From positions 6,465,909 through 6,529,908 of the forward strand of contig NZ_KI421511.1 of the NCBI RefSeq assembly GCF_000473265.1: a stretch of 64,000 nt of DNA. Reading direction: 5' to 3'. The stretch is from Amycolatopsis thermoflava N1165. GTDB taxonomy: Bacteria; Actinomycetota; Actinomycetes; Mycobacteriales; Pseudonocardiaceae. The first letter of the stretch is position 1, and every line of letters starts with the position of its first letter. The notes under the pieces are model-generated. The model ran no database searches. It was not told the DNA's origin and worked only from the letters and a program-made list of their open reading frames with translations. Position numbers and translations under genes: made by a program. Positions 1 through 8,635 of the stretch are shown here, piece after piece.

Positions 1-480
1 CGGCTTCCGGTTCTGCCAGTCGGACCGGCCCCGGCTTCCGGTTTCTGCCTGTCAGACCAGCCCGGCTTCCGGTTCTGCCAGTCGGACCGGCCCCGGCTTC
101 CGGTTTCTGCCTGTCAGACCAGCCCGGCTTCCGGTTCTGCCACTCGGGCCAGCCCTGGGCGTCCGATTCTTCCTGCCAGGCCTGCCCGGGCTTCCGCTTC
201 TGCCTATCGGGCCAGCCGCGGTATTCGGGTTTGCCTGTCAGGCCCCGCCCCGGTTTCCGGCCTTTTCCTGCCAAGGCCAGCTCGGCTACGGTTTTGCCTG
301 CCATCAGCTTTAGCTTCCGGCTTGCCTACCCAAGGCAACCCCTAGCTTCCGATTCGCCTGCCAGGCCCCGCCCCGGCTTCCAGTTCTGCCTGTCAGACCA
401 GCCCCGGTATTCGGGTTGCCCGTCAAAGCACCTCTGGCTTCCGGTTCCCTGCCACAGCGTGCCCCGGCTTCCGGGTTCGC
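1..480. repeat. Degenerate tandem repeat array, about 31-bp unit
   Basis: About sixteen copies of a unit of about 31 bp run from the window edge to the stop codon of the kinase gene. The core resembles CGGCTTCCGGTTCTGCC followed by a variable CAGTCGGACCGGCC-like tail. The first four copies form two identical 62-bp double units (1-62 and 63-124), and copies become more diverged towards 480. No unique spacers separate the copies, so this is not a CRISPR array. It probably continues to the left of the window. A 95-codon open frame through the repeats (231-518) has no coding character. Function unknown. Confidence 0.85.
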
Positions 481-483
481 TCG

Positions 484-1875
484 CTAAAGCCAGCCCCGGT
501 TCTTCAATTCCTCTTTGAACCGCTGGTAGTTCTCTTCCATCGGCTCTTGTTCCGCCGCGTCCGGCTCAACTATCGATTCTTCTCCGCCGATCATTTCCGC
601 CGCTTCGGTCAGTCCCCCCGGCAGTACCGCCGCGGCTGCGAGCATCGCCGCTCCGTAGCCGGTTTCGGCTTGGGGCGACACTCGCAGTTCGATTCCGCTG
701 ACCGTCGCTCGGATGCGGGTCCACAACGGACTCTTGCTTCCCCCGCCCGCGGCCACCAGCGGGCCGGTCACGGGCACCCCCAGCTCACGCAACCGCTCCA
801 ACGCCAGCCTCTCCACGAAGGCGACGCCCTCCAGGCGGGCCCGGTGCAGCTCCACCTCGTCCTGCGGCTCGCCCAGTACGAAGCCCCGGGCGTCGGGCGT
901 GACGAACGGGAAGCGCTCGCCCGCGCGCTTCAGGGGGTAGGCCACCACTCGCGCGGGGCCGCGCCGCGCCGCCTCCGCATCCAGTTCGGCGAGGTTGGGG
1001 ACACTGGCCACCGCCTCGCCGCCGGTGTTCGACGCTCCGCCAGGTAGCCACCAGCCGTCGGGGTGGCGGTGGCTGTACAACGCCCCGGACGGGTCCCGCA
1101 CCAGGTGTTCGGTCACGCCCTTCAACACGTAGGTCGTGCCGAGGATCCCTGCGAAACGGCCTGGCGTCACGGCGCCCGTCGCCAGCTGGCCGGCACACCC
1201 GTCGGTCATGCCGGCCACCACCAGGCACCCCTGGGGTAGGCCGGCGACCGGGCGGGGCAACTCGCCCAGCACGGTCGTCGGCCGCACGACCTCGGGGAGC
1301 CAGTCCACCCCGAAGTCGAACACCTCGGCCGCCCACTCCTCGCGCAACGGGTCGTACCCGCTCTTCAGGGCATGCGAGGAGTCGGTCGCCACCGGGCGGC
1401 CGAGGAGCTTTTCACCGATCAGGTCCGGTGTGTGACGGACACCGGCGGCATCCGGGTAGGCGCGGCGCAGCCAGTTGATCCGGCCCAGCGCCGCCGTCGG
1501 CGACACGCTCATCCCCAGCTCGTGCCACCGCTGCGCCCCCACCTCCGCCGCCTTCGCGTTGTCGTCCGCGCCGCGCCGGTCGTCGTACATCAGCGCCGGG
1601 CCGAGCGGCTCGCCCCGGCCGTCGACCGCGACGATCGTGCCCGAGGTGGCCGACACCGCGACCGCCCGCACCGGCTCGGCCACCTCCGCGGCCACCCGCC
1701 GCAGCACCGACTCGACCGTGGGCCACCACGCCCGCGCGTCCTGCTCGCTGCGGCCGGACTCGTCCCGGACCGGGGCGGGCAACGGCTCGGCAGCCGTCGC
1801 CCGCACCGAGCCGTCGCCGCCGACCGCGAAGGCACGCACCCCCGCGGTCGCGACGTCGACACCGACAACCGTCAC
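484..1875 (-). CDS. FGGY-family carbohydrate kinase, ribulokinase/xylulokinase-like
   Basis: A 463-residue FGGY sugar kinase that would phosphorylate a pentulose, tetrulose or polyol using ATP in the cytoplasm. The N-terminus VGVDVATAGVRAFAV is the first ATPase-fold phosphate loop. MYDDRR, GMTDGCAGQ and the C-terminal AAGGGSKSPLW nucleotide-binding segment are all family landmarks, and the length is normal. The GTG start at 1875 overlaps the stop of the upstream transporter by four bases (GTGA), indicating translational coupling. A longer reading from 2937 only extends antisense to the transporter's coding frame. The MYDDRR segment points to the YDR ribulokinase-type branch, but the substrate cannot be fixed from sequence. 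The context is a polyol/ketose catabolic island. Confidence 0.9.
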   Translation of the reverse strand: MTVVGVDVATAGVRAFAVGGDGSVRATAAEPLPAPVRDESGRSEQDARAWWPTVESVLRRVAAEVAEPVRAVAVSATSGTIVAVDGRGEPLGPALMYDDRRGADDNAKAAEVGAQRWHELGMSVSPTAALGRINWLRRAYPDAAGVRHTPDLIGEKLLGRPVATDSSHALKSGYDPLREEWAAEVFDFGVDWLPEVVRPTTVLGELPRPVAGLPQGCLVVAGMTDGCAGQLATGAVTPGRFAGILGTTYVLKGVTEHLVRDPSGALYSHRHPDGWWLPGGASNTGGEAVASVPNLAELDAEAARRGPARVVAYPLKRAGERFPFVTPDARGFVLGEPQDEVELHRARLEGVAFVERLALERLRELGVPVTGPLVAAGGGSKSPLWTRIRATVSGIELRVSPQAETGYGAAMLAAAAVLPGGLTEAAEMIGGEESIVEPDAAEQEPMEENYQRFKEELKNRGWL

Positions 1876-3203
1876 GGGCGGACCGCCGTCACGTCCTGCA
1901 AGCTGACGTCCTCGTCGATGGCCTTCCGCGTGGCCTCCGGCAGCTTCAGGAACCGGGTGAGCACCGCCGCCACGATGTACAGCGCGGCGAAGATGATCAC
2001 CACGCCGGCCGCGCCCGCCGGGCCGAGGAAGAGCGACACGATCGCCGGCCCGACGAACGCCGCGGCACCGGCGCCCAGGTTCAGCAACGCCATCGCGCCG
2101 CCCTTGTTCTCCGGCGCGAGCGAGGGCAGCAGCGCCGAGATCGGCACGAACCCGGCCAGCGTCGCACCGTACAGCGCGCCCACGAGCAGAGCCACCCAGT
2201 AGTAGTCCGCGCCCAGCGACGTCGGCACGAAGTACAGCAGCAGGATCGAGATGGCGCAGCCGATCGCGCCGAACCAGAAGATCGTGCGCTGCCAGCCGAT
2301 CCTGTCCGAGGCCACACCGAAGATCAGGTTGAAGAAGATGTTCGTGCCGTAGATGACCGACACCAGCAGCAGCCACCGGCCCTCGCCGAACCCGATCTGG
2401 TCGGCGAAGATCGTCGGGAAGAACACCAGCATGCCGAACTCCGGCGCGGTGTTGATGATCCGCACGATCATCCCGACGCCCACGCGCGGGTTCTTCCACG
2501 CGATCGACACGCTGGACACCAGGCTCTGCACCGGCTGGACGCCCTCCGGCGCGAGCCGCGTGAACCCGGTCCGCTCCCGCACCCCGAGCACGCACAGCAG
2601 ACCGCCCGCGGCCAGGATGCCGACCGACAGCCACAGCGTGCCGTAGTGGCCGAGCACCGGGTTGGTGAAGCTCGCGACCAGCGAGCCGAGCGTCGGCAGG
2701 CCGCCGGTGAACGCGAAGTAGAACCAGCCGACCGCGGCGCCGAGCCGCGCGACCGGCGCCACCGCGGTGATCCACACCAGGAACCCGAACGCGAACATCG
2801 GGTACCCGAAGCCGCGGATGCCGTAGGTGATCAGCATCAGCGGGTAGTTCTCGCTGGGCACCGCCACGGCGAGGAACAGCACGTCGAACACGAGCCAGAT
2901 CGCCAGGCCGATCCACATGACCCGGCGCGGCCCCCACAGCTCCGACAACGCGCCGGACAGCCAGGACGCGAGCATCACGGCCACGCCGTACGCGGTGATC
3001 ACATAGGACGCGTGAATTTCATCCCCGGCGCCGTGATCGGCCATGAACGGGGCGATGAACCCGGACTCCACCCCGTCGCCGACCATGAACAGCAACAAGC
3101 CGACGTACCCGAGGAACAACGGGGCCGGTAGCCCCCACCTGGCGAGAAGCCCCCCGAACCCCCTGTCCGGCTGGGACAACCTCGATGTTGCCGTCTGCGT
3201 CAT
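1872..3203 (-). CDS. MFS transporter, polyol/sugar-alcohol permease type
   Basis: A 443-residue major facilitator with about twelve hydrophobic segments, predicted to import a polyol or sugar across the cell membrane. The segment after the first helices (LSGALSELWGPRRVMW) is the MFS loop 2-3 motif. The ATG at 3203 is preferred because GGAGG lies six bases upstream; a start at 3263 would place the operator-like palindrome inside the coding region. It is the first gene of a two-gene unit with the downstream FGGY kinase. The general appearance matches RbtT/DalT/CsbX-type polyol permeases; this is a resemblance, not a proof of substrate. Confidence 0.85.
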   Translation of the reverse strand: MTQTATSRLSQPDRGFGGLLARWGLPAPLFLGYVGLLLFMVGDGVESGFIAPFMADHGAGDEIHASYVITAYGVAVMLASWLSGALSELWGPRRVMWIGLAIWLVFDVLFLAVAVPSENYPLMLITYGIRGFGYPMFAFGFLVWITAVAPVARLGAAVGWFYFAFTGGLPTLGSLVASFTNPVLGHYGTLWLSVGILAAGGLLCVLGVRERTGFTRLAPEGVQPVQSLVSSVSIAWKNPRVGVGMIVRIINTAPEFGMLVFFPTIFADQIGFGEGRWLLLVSVIYGTNIFFNLIFGVASDRIGWQRTIFWFGAIGCAISILLLYFVPTSLGADYYWVALLVGALYGATLAGFVPISALLPSLAPENKGGAMALLNLGAGAAAFVGPAIVSLFLGPAGAAGVVIIFAALYIVAAVLTRFLKLPEATRKAIDEDVSLQDVTAVRP

Positions 3204-3244
3204 CACGCCTCCATGAGTGTGCGAAACCCAAGTTATCATGGAGC

Positions 3245-3259
3245 ACGTGAAATTAACAC
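3245..3259. promoter_or_regulatory. Candidate DeoR operator in the transporter promoter
   Basis: ACGTGAAATTAACAC here matches 12 of 15 positions of the inverted form of the palindrome at 4710-4724. On the minus strand it lies between a weak -35 (TTGCGT) and a possible -10 (CATGAT) with 17-bp spacing, about 42 bp before the transporter start. Such a position fits repression. That the adjacent DeoR protein binds here is inference. Confidence 0.55.
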
Positions 3260-3276
3260 GCAAGGGTGTGATGCGA

Positions 3277-4065
3277 TCAGACCTCGGCGACGAGCACGTT
3301 CGTCTGGTCCTCGTACTGGTCGAGCAGGTACGCGGACACCGCTGAGTCGACCACGAGGTGGTGGAAGTCCTCGATCTCGGCCAGGCGGTGCAGCGCGGTG
3401 CGCGGCATCTTGCTGGAGTCCATGAGCAGCACCCGGATCTCCGCGCTGGCCAGCATCGCCCGCTTCACCATGACGATCTCGGGCTCCTGGTGGAACGTCA
3501 TCTCCGCGTTCATCGCCGAGGTCGACACGAACGTCACGTCCACGGTGAGCCGCTCGACGGCCTCCAGGCAGGGCATGCCGAGGAACGAGTCGTGAGTCGC
3601 GGAGTAGTCGCCGCCGAGCCCGATCAGGCGCACGTCGTCGACCTGCTTGAGCACCTCGATGATCCGCAGATAGTTCGTCGCCACGGTGAGCGGCGTGACC
3701 TGGTGCAGCAGCTTGGCCAGGGCGAGCGCGGTGGTCGAGTCGTCCAGCAGGATCGACATCCCGGGCTCGACCAGCGACAACGCCTTCTCGGCGATCGCGG
3801 CCTTCGCCTCGACGTGGGCGTTGAGCCGGTACTCGGTGTTGCTCTCGAACACCGTCGACGGCTGCGCGGACACCCCGCCGCGGTACTTGCGCAGCAGGCC
3901 GCGCCGGGCCAGTTCGTCCAGGTCGCGGTGCACGGTCATCACGCTCACGCCGGTCAGCTCGGCCAGTTCCGCTGCGGACGCCTGGCCCTTCTTCACGACG
4001 TAGTCGGTGATGCGCTGCTGCCGGATGTTACGGGAGCGCGCGCTCCCGCTGGACTTGTCTTCCAC
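3277..4065 (-). CDS. DeoR-family transcriptional regulator
   Basis: A 262-residue DeoR/GlpR-type repressor. The N-terminal winged helix spans about residues 15-70 (RQQRITDYVVKKGQ, then the recognition helix SVMTVHRDLDELARRGLLRK). The C-terminal sugar-phosphate-sensing domain follows with ILLDDSTTALALAKLL, where the family has a threonine-rich phosphate loop. It is nine bases downstream of the histidine phosphatase gene and is co-oriented with it. The matching palindromes at 3245-3259 and 4710-4724 are the likely operators. The expected effector is a phosphorylated intermediate of the pathway encoded around it. Confidence 0.9.
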   Translation of the reverse strand: MEDKSSGSARSRNIRQQRITDYVVKKGQASAAELAELTGVSVMTVHRDLDELARRGLLRKYRGGVSAQPSTVFESNTEYRLNAHVEAKAAIAEKALSLVEPGMSILLDDSTTALALAKLLHQVTPLTVATNYLRIIEVLKQVDDVRLIGLGGDYSATHDSFLGMPCLEAVERLTVDVTFVSTSAMNAEMTFHQEPEIVMVKRAMLASAEIRVLLMDSSKMPRTALHRLAEIEDFHHLVVDSAVSAYLLDQYEDQTNVLVAEV

Positions 4066-4074
4066 GGGACAAGG

Positions 4075-4680
4075 CTAGGACGTGGGCAGGTTGAAGCGCC
4101 GCAGGCTCGTCGCGTCGCCGTCGATCCCGATCTCGGTGATGGCCGCGTTCTCCAGGCGCGGGAACACGCGGCGGTAGTCGCGGACCGGGATGCCGAGCAG
4201 TTCACACAGCGTGACCCGGATCAGCGTGTTGTGCGCGACGACCAGCACCCGCCCGCCGTCTTCGCGCTTCGCGATGTCCCGCAGCGCCGCCGCTCCCCGG
4301 CGCGCGGCCTCGGCCGTCGGCTCGGCTCCGGGGAACGCGCCGGCCACCGGATCCGCCCGGAACGCAGCCACGACCTGCGGATCCAGCTCGGACAGGACCT
4401 TGCCCTCGGCGATGCCGAAGTGCACCTCGCGCAGCTCGTCGAGCACGACCGGCTCGAGACCGAGCGCCCGCGCGGACGGTTCGGCGGTGACCCGCGCGCG
4501 CCCCTGCGGCGACCGGTAGAGCGCGGTGACCGGCTCGCCGGCGCCGGCCAGGTACGCCGCCAGCCCCTCGGCCTGCCTGCGGCCCCGCTCGGTGAGGCCC
4601 ACCTCGCTGGTGCCGGCGTAGCGGTTCTCCGCGTGCCATTCGGTCTCGCCGTGGCGGACCAGCAGCAACCGCGTTCCCAT
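4075..4680 (-). CDS. Histidine phosphatase superfamily protein (PGM-like)
   Basis: A 201-residue branch-1 histidine phosphatase. LLLVRHGETEW near the N-terminus carries the phospho-accepting histidine. LREVHFGIAEGK and VLVVAHNTLIR contain the other conserved acid and second histidine. It probably dephosphorylates a sugar phosphate or another small phosphoester. GGGAGG lies just upstream of the ATG. It shares a divergent, palindrome-containing promoter region with the HAD phosphatase gene and reads on into the DeoR regulator gene. The exact substrate is not readable from sequence. Confidence 0.85.
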   Translation of the reverse strand: MGTRLLLVRHGETEWHAENRYAGTSEVGLTERGRRQAEGLAAYLAGAGEPVTALYRSPQGRARVTAEPSARALGLEPVVLDELREVHFGIAEGKVLSELDPQVVAAFRADPVAGAFPGAEPTAEAARRGAAALRDIAKREDGGRVLVVAHNTLIRVTLCELLGIPVRDYRRVFPRLENAAITEIGIDGDATSLRRFNLPTS

Positions 4681-4690
4681 CGGACCTCCC

Positions 4691-4724
4691 GTGACAAATC
4701 TCGGCGGCGGTGTTAATTTAACAC
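4691..4724 (+). promoter_or_regulatory. Divergent promoter with palindromic operator
   Basis: GTGTTAATTTAACAC at 4710-4724 is a perfect 7-1-7 palindrome between the divergent histidine phosphatase and HAD genes. On the plus strand GTGACA (4691-4696), 17 bp and TAATTT (4714-4719) form a plausible sigma-70-like promoter whose -10 lies inside the palindrome. A closely related copy lies at 3245-3259. Confidence 0.65.
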
Positions 4725-4748
4725 CAACGGCGTGAAAGGGGTTGTTGC

Positions 4749-5426
4749 ATGGGTTTCGCCGCGGTGGTGTTCGACCTCGACGGTGTCCTGGTCGAGAGTG
4801 AACACCTCTGGGAGGAGAACTGGGTCGCCTACGCGGCGGCCCACGGTGTCGAGTGGACGGCCGCCGACACCGCCACCGTCCAGGGCATGAGCGCGCCCGA
4901 GTGGGCCGCGTACCTGGCGGAGCGCAGCGGGACCCCGGAGACCCCGGAGCAGGTCGAGAAGGCCGTGGTCGACGGGATGATCAAGTCGATCGCCGACGGT
5001 GAGGCCCCGCTGCTGGACGGCGCCGACGCGATGGTGCGCGACGTGGCGGCCCGCGTCCCGGTCGCGCTCGCGTCCTCGGCGGCGCGCCGGGTGATCGACG
5101 CGGTGCTGGAGACCCACGGGCTGACGGGGGAGTTCTCGGCCACCGTGTCCAGCGCCGAGGTGCCGCGCGGCAAGCCCAGCCCGGACGTCTACGCCGAGGC
5201 CGCGTCCCGGCTCGGCTTCCGCGGCGAGGAGTGCCTGGGGGTCGAGGACTCCAGCAACGGCATCCGCGCCGCCGCGGCCGCCGGGCTGACCGTCATCGCC
5301 CTGCCCAACCCGACCTACCCGCCAAAGCCGGACGCGCTGGAGCTGGCCGCACAGGTCGCGGAGTCCAACCACGATGTCCGGAAGCTGCTGCTCGCCTACC
5401 TCGCCGGGGAGCTGGTGCGCTCATGA
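4749..5426 (+). CDS. HAD-family hydrolase (subfamily IA, beta-phosphoglucomutase-like)
   Basis: A 225-residue haloacid dehalogenase-fold phosphatase or phosphomutase. Motif I is FDLDGVLVESEH, with the nucleophilic and acid/base aspartates. Motif II is ALASSAAR, motif III the lysine of RGKPSPDVY, and motif IV GVEDSSNGI. A helical cap lies between motifs I and II. It is the first gene of the rightward operon and its stop overlaps the kinase start by four bases (ATGA). It probably acts on a phosphorylated sugar or polyol from the same pathway. Confidence 0.88.
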   Translation: MGFAAVVFDLDGVLVESEHLWEENWVAYAAAHGVEWTAADTATVQGMSAPEWAAYLAERSGTPETPEQVEKAVVDGMIKSIADGEAPLLDGADAMVRDVAARVPVALASSAARRVIDAVLETHGLTGEFSATVSSAEVPRGKPSPDVYAEAASRLGFRGEECLGVEDSSNGIRAAAAAGLTVIALPNPTYPPKPDALELAAQVAESNHDVRKLLLAYLAGELVRS

Positions 5427-7111
5427 CCACGTTGGGAACGGCCGCGACGTTCAAGCGGGACTGGCTGGACGGCTTCGTCACCGCGTACGGCCGCGAGGTG
5501 CGCAAGGTGCCCGGCGCGTACGGCGTGCTCGGCCGGAACGTCCCCCGGCGGGGCAAGGTCGCCGTGGTCATCGGCGGCGGCTGCGGCCACTACCCGGCCT
5601 TCGCCGGCCTGGTCGGGCCCGGCCTCGCCGACGCGGCGGTGGTCGGTGACGTGTTCACCAGCCCGAGCGCCGAGCAGGTCTACCGCACGGCCCGCGCCGC
5701 CGAGGGTGGCGCGGGGGTGCTGTTCGCCTACGGCAACTACGCCGGCGACGTCCTGCACTTCGGCCTCGCCGCGCGCCGACTGGCCGCGGAGGGCATCGAG
5801 AGCCGCACCATCCTGGTCACCGACGACATCGCGAGCGGACCGGCCGACGCGCCGGAGAAGCGCCGCGGGGTGGCGGGCGACTTCATCGTCTTCAAGGTCG
5901 CGGGCGCCGCGGCCGAGCGGGGTGACGACCTCGACGCGGTGCACGCGGCGGCGGTCAAGGCCAACGCGCACACCCGCACGTTCGGCGTCGCCTTCGGCGG
6001 CTGCACGCTCCCGGGTGCCGACCAGCCGCTGTTCACCGTGGGCAAGTCCGAGATGGAGCTGGGCCTCGGCATCCACGGCGAGCCGGGGGTGCGCACCGTC
6101 GGCCGCCTCGGCGCGGCGGAGCTGGCCGACGAGCTGGTCGACGGCCTGCTGCCCGAGCTGCCGCGGGGCGACGGCCGCGTCGCGGTGCTGGTCAACGGCC
6201 TCGGCCGGACCAAGTACGAAGAGATGTTCGTGACCTACACCCGGATCCACGAGCGCCTCGCCGGCGCCGGGCTGACGCCGGTGCACACGGAGGTCGGCGA
6301 GTTCGTCACCTCGCTGGACATGGCCGGGGTCTCGCTGTCGGTGCTGGTGCTGGACGACGAGCTGGCCGAGCTGTACGGCGCGCCGTGCGACACCCCGGGC
6401 TACCGCAGCGGCGGGGCGATCCTGGAGCCGGTCGAGCTCTCGTCCACAGTGGACAAGCAGCTGGCGCGCCCGGAGGGTGAGGGGGTCGAACTCGTCGACC
6501 GCCTGCTGACCGCGGCCATGCGCCGCATCGAGGACAACGAGTCCGAGCTGGGCCGTCTGGACGCGGTCGCCGCGGATGGTGACCACGGCCTCGGCATGAC
6601 CCGCGGCATGCGAGCCGCCGTTTCGGCCGCCCGCGAGGCCGCCGGGTCTTCGGTGGCCGACACGCTGCTGGCGGCCGGGACCGCGCTCGCCGACGCCGCC
6701 GGTGGTGCGTCCGGCGCCCTGTACGGCGTGCTGCTCGCCGAGACCGGCGCGGGGCTGCGGGTGGACGAGATCACCACCGCGGTGGTCGCGGACGCGGTCG
6801 ACGGCGCGGTGCGGGCCTTCACCGAGCTGGGCAAGGCCGAACTGGGCGAGAAGACCATGCTCGACGCGATCGAGCCGTTCCGGCAGGCGCTGCGCAAGCA
6901 GGCCGAGGCCGGCGCCGCGCTGCCGGACGCGTGGCGCGAGGCCGCGCAGGCAGCGACGCTCGCCGCCGAGGAGACCGCGAACCTGGTGCCAGCCAAGGGA
7001 CGCGCGGCCCGGCTGGCGCAGCGCAGCAAGGGGCACGCCGATCCCGGCGCGACCTCGTTCGCCCTGATCGTCACGGCGATCGGGGAAGCTCTGGGCAAGG
7101 AGGGGAACTGA
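5423..7111 (+). CDS. DhaKL-type ketose kinase, candidate erythrulose kinase
   Basis: A 562-residue single-chain dihydroxyacetone kinase. The N-terminal DhaK domain (about 1-330) has VIGGGCGHYPAF, YGNYAGDVLHF and GLGIHGEPG, the last carrying the histidine that binds the substrate carbonyl. The C-terminal DhaL domain (about 365-560) has AADGDHGLGMTRG, DAAGGASGALYG and KGHADPGATS for Mg-ADP binding. Fused ATP-dependent kinases of this type phosphorylate dihydroxyacetone or C4 ketoses. Direct linkage to an RpiB-like isomerase resembles the erythrulose kinase/erythrulose-phosphate isomerase pairs described for tetritol use in Mycobacterium smegmatis. C4 specificity is inference. The ATG overlaps the previous stop by four bases. 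Confidence 0.85.
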   Translation: MTTLGTAATFKRDWLDGFVTAYGREVRKVPGAYGVLGRNVPRRGKVAVVIGGGCGHYPAFAGLVGPGLADAAVVGDVFTSPSAEQVYRTARAAEGGAGVLFAYGNYAGDVLHFGLAARRLAAEGIESRTILVTDDIASGPADAPEKRRGVAGDFIVFKVAGAAAERGDDLDAVHAAAVKANAHTRTFGVAFGGCTLPGADQPLFTVGKSEMELGLGIHGEPGVRTVGRLGAAELADELVDGLLPELPRGDGRVAVLVNGLGRTKYEEMFVTYTRIHERLAGAGLTPVHTEVGEFVTSLDMAGVSLSVLVLDDELAELYGAPCDTPGYRSGGAILEPVELSSTVDKQLARPEGEGVELVDRLLTAAMRRIEDNESELGRLDAVAADGDHGLGMTRGMRAAVSAAREAAGSSVADTLLAAGTALADAAGGASGALYGVLLAETGAGLRVDEITTAVVADAVDGAVRAFTELGKAELGEKTMLDAIEPFRQALRKQAEAGAALPDAWREAAQAATLAAEETANLVPAKGRAARLAQRSKGHADPGATSFALIVTAIGEALGKEGN

Positions 7112-7575
7112 TGCGGGTCGTGGTGGCCGCGGACAACGCAGGCGTGCTGCTGAAGAACGAGGTGCGGGACCTGCTGGCGAAGGACGAGCGGGTCACCGAG
7201 GTGATCGACCTGGGCGTGGACAGCCCGGACGACGACCGCGCGTACCCGATCTTCGGCCTGGCCGCGGCGGAGAAGATCGCCAACGGCGAGGCCGACCGGG
7301 GCGTCCTGGTCTGCGGCACCGGCATCGGTGTGGCGATCTCGGCGAACAAGGTGCCGGGGGTGCGTGCGACGGTCGCGCACGATTCATACTCGGCCGAGCG
7401 GTCGGTGAAGTCGAACAACTGCCAGATCATCACCTTCGGCGCCCGGGTGATCGGGGCCGAGCTGGCGAAGAAGATCGTCACCGAGTGGCTGGGGTACACG
7501 TTCGACCCGGGTTCGCCGAGCGCGGCCAAGGTCGCACACATCACCGAATACGAACAGGTCCACGCGGCCGGCTGA
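7111..7575 (+). CDS. RpiB/LacAB-family sugar-phosphate isomerase
   Basis: A 154-residue ribose-5-phosphate isomerase B-type enzyme. AADNAGVLLKNEV is the substrate-binding N-terminus. VLVCGTGIGVAISANKVPGVRA holds the catalytic cysteine and phosphate-binding loop, and AHDSYSAERSVKSNNCQI the conserved following strand. It overlaps the kinase stop by one base (TGATG), implying coupled synthesis. Coupled to a DhaKL kinase, a likely role is ketose phosphate to aldose phosphate isomerisation, for example erythrulose 4-phosphate to erythrose 4-phosphate. Ribose or allose phosphate isomerisation cannot be excluded. Confidence 0.85.
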   Translation: MRVVVAADNAGVLLKNEVRDLLAKDERVTEVIDLGVDSPDDDRAYPIFGLAAAEKIANGEADRGVLVCGTGIGVAISANKVPGVRATVAHDSYSAERSVKSNNCQIITFGARVIGAELAKKIVTEWLGYTFDPGSPSAAKVAHITEYEQVHAAG

Positions 7576-7603
7576 GGCCCGGCGGTTCAAGGAGGAGCCA
7601 GAA

Positions 7604-8635
7604 GTGCGCGTTCTCTGCGCGGGAGACGAGTTCGTCGGCAACAACCTGCTTGCCGACGCGGTCCGGGCCGAGCTGGCCACCGAGCCCGAATTCAGTGAGC
7701 TGTCGCTGCCCTGGCCGGTCGAGCCGTTCGGCCCGGTCGGCGGGGTGCACGAGGCGAGCGGCACCGAGGAGCAGGTCATCGAGGCGCTGGCCGGGGCCGA
7801 GGTCGCGGTCACCCAGATGGCGCCGTTCACGAAGAAGGTCTTCGCCGCCGCGCCCGAGCTGAAGCTGGTGTCGGTGTGCCGGGGCGGGCCGGTGAACGTC
7901 GACCTCGCGGCCGCCACCGAGGCCGGCGTCGCGGTCACCTACGCGCCGGGCCGCAATGCGACCGCCGCCGCCGAGTTCGCGATCGGCATGATCCTCGCCG
8001 CCATGCGCCGCATCTCGACCTCGTCGGCCGAGTTGCTCGGCGGCACCTGGCGCGGTGACTACTACGCCTACCCGAACGCCGGGCTGGAGCTGGAGGGCAC
8101 CACGGTCGGCCTGGTCGGCTACGGCGCGATCGGCTCGCGGGTGGCCAAGGTGCTGGTCGCGTTCGGGTCGAAGGTGCTGGTCGCCGACCCGTACGCGAAG
8201 CCGGAGCAGATCGCGGCGGACGGCGCCGAGCTGGTCGAGCTGGACGACCTCCTCCGCCGCAGCGCGGTGGTCAGCCTGCACGCCCGCCTGACCGACGAGA
8301 CGCGCCACCTGATCAACGCCGAGCGCCTTGCCCTGCTGCCCGAGGGCGCGGTGCTGGTCAACTCCGCCCGCGGCGGGCTGCTGGACTACGCGCCGCTGCC
8401 GGACCTGCTGAAGTCCGGGCGACTGGGCGCGCTCGCGCTGGACGTCTACGACGTGGAGCCGCCGCCCGCGGACTGGGCCCTGCGGGACGCGCCGAACGTG
8501 ATCGCAACGCCGCACCTGGCGGGTGCCAGCCGCCAGACCGCCGAGCGCGCCGCGCGGATCGTCGCCGCCGAGGTGGGCCGCTACGCCCGTGGGGAGAAGC
8601 TGGCGAACGTCGCGAACCCGGAAGTGCTGCGATGA
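7604..8635 (+). CDS. D-isomer-specific 2-hydroxyacid dehydrogenase family protein
   Basis: A 343-residue NAD(P)-dependent dehydrogenase of the PGDH/FDH fold. The Rossmann signature is VGLVGYGAIGSRVAKVL. The active-site trio is the arginine of NSARGG, the glutamate of DVYDVEPPP and the histidine of TPHLAGASRQT. The GTG start follows AAGGAGGAG. The first 130 residues form the outer substrate domain. Its stop overlaps the kinase start (ATGA). It suggests that an aldonic or other hydroxy acid, or its keto form, is an intermediate or side product in this island. Substrate unknown. Confidence 0.85.
   Translation: MRVLCAGDEFVGNNLLADAVRAELATEPEFSELSLPWPVEPFGPVGGVHEASGTEEQVIEALAGAEVAVTQMAPFTKKVFAAAPELKLVSVCRGGPVNVDLAAATEAGVAVTYAPGRNATAAAEFAIGMILAAMRRISTSSAELLGGTWRGDYYAYPNAGLELEGTTVGLVGYGAIGSRVAKVLVAFGSKVLVADPYAKPEQIAADGAELVELDDLLRRSAVVSLHARLTDETRHLINAERLALLPEGAVLVNSARGGLLDYAPLPDLLKSGRLGALALDVYDVEPPPADWALRDAPNVIATPHLAGASRQTAERAARIVAAEVGRYARGEKLANVANPEVLR

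Noticed and set aside
1-480. CRISPR array
   Set aside because: Copies are directly adjacent and degenerate, with no unique spacers and no cas genes.
231-518. 95-codon plus-strand frame through the tandem repeats
   Set aside because: It only translates the degenerate repeat, has no ribosome site, and ends within the antisense of the kinase gene.
484-2937. 817-residue single protein on the minus strand
   Set aside because: The N-terminal 350 residues are an out-of-frame translation of the transporter gene; the real kinase starts at GTG 1875 with a four-base overlap.
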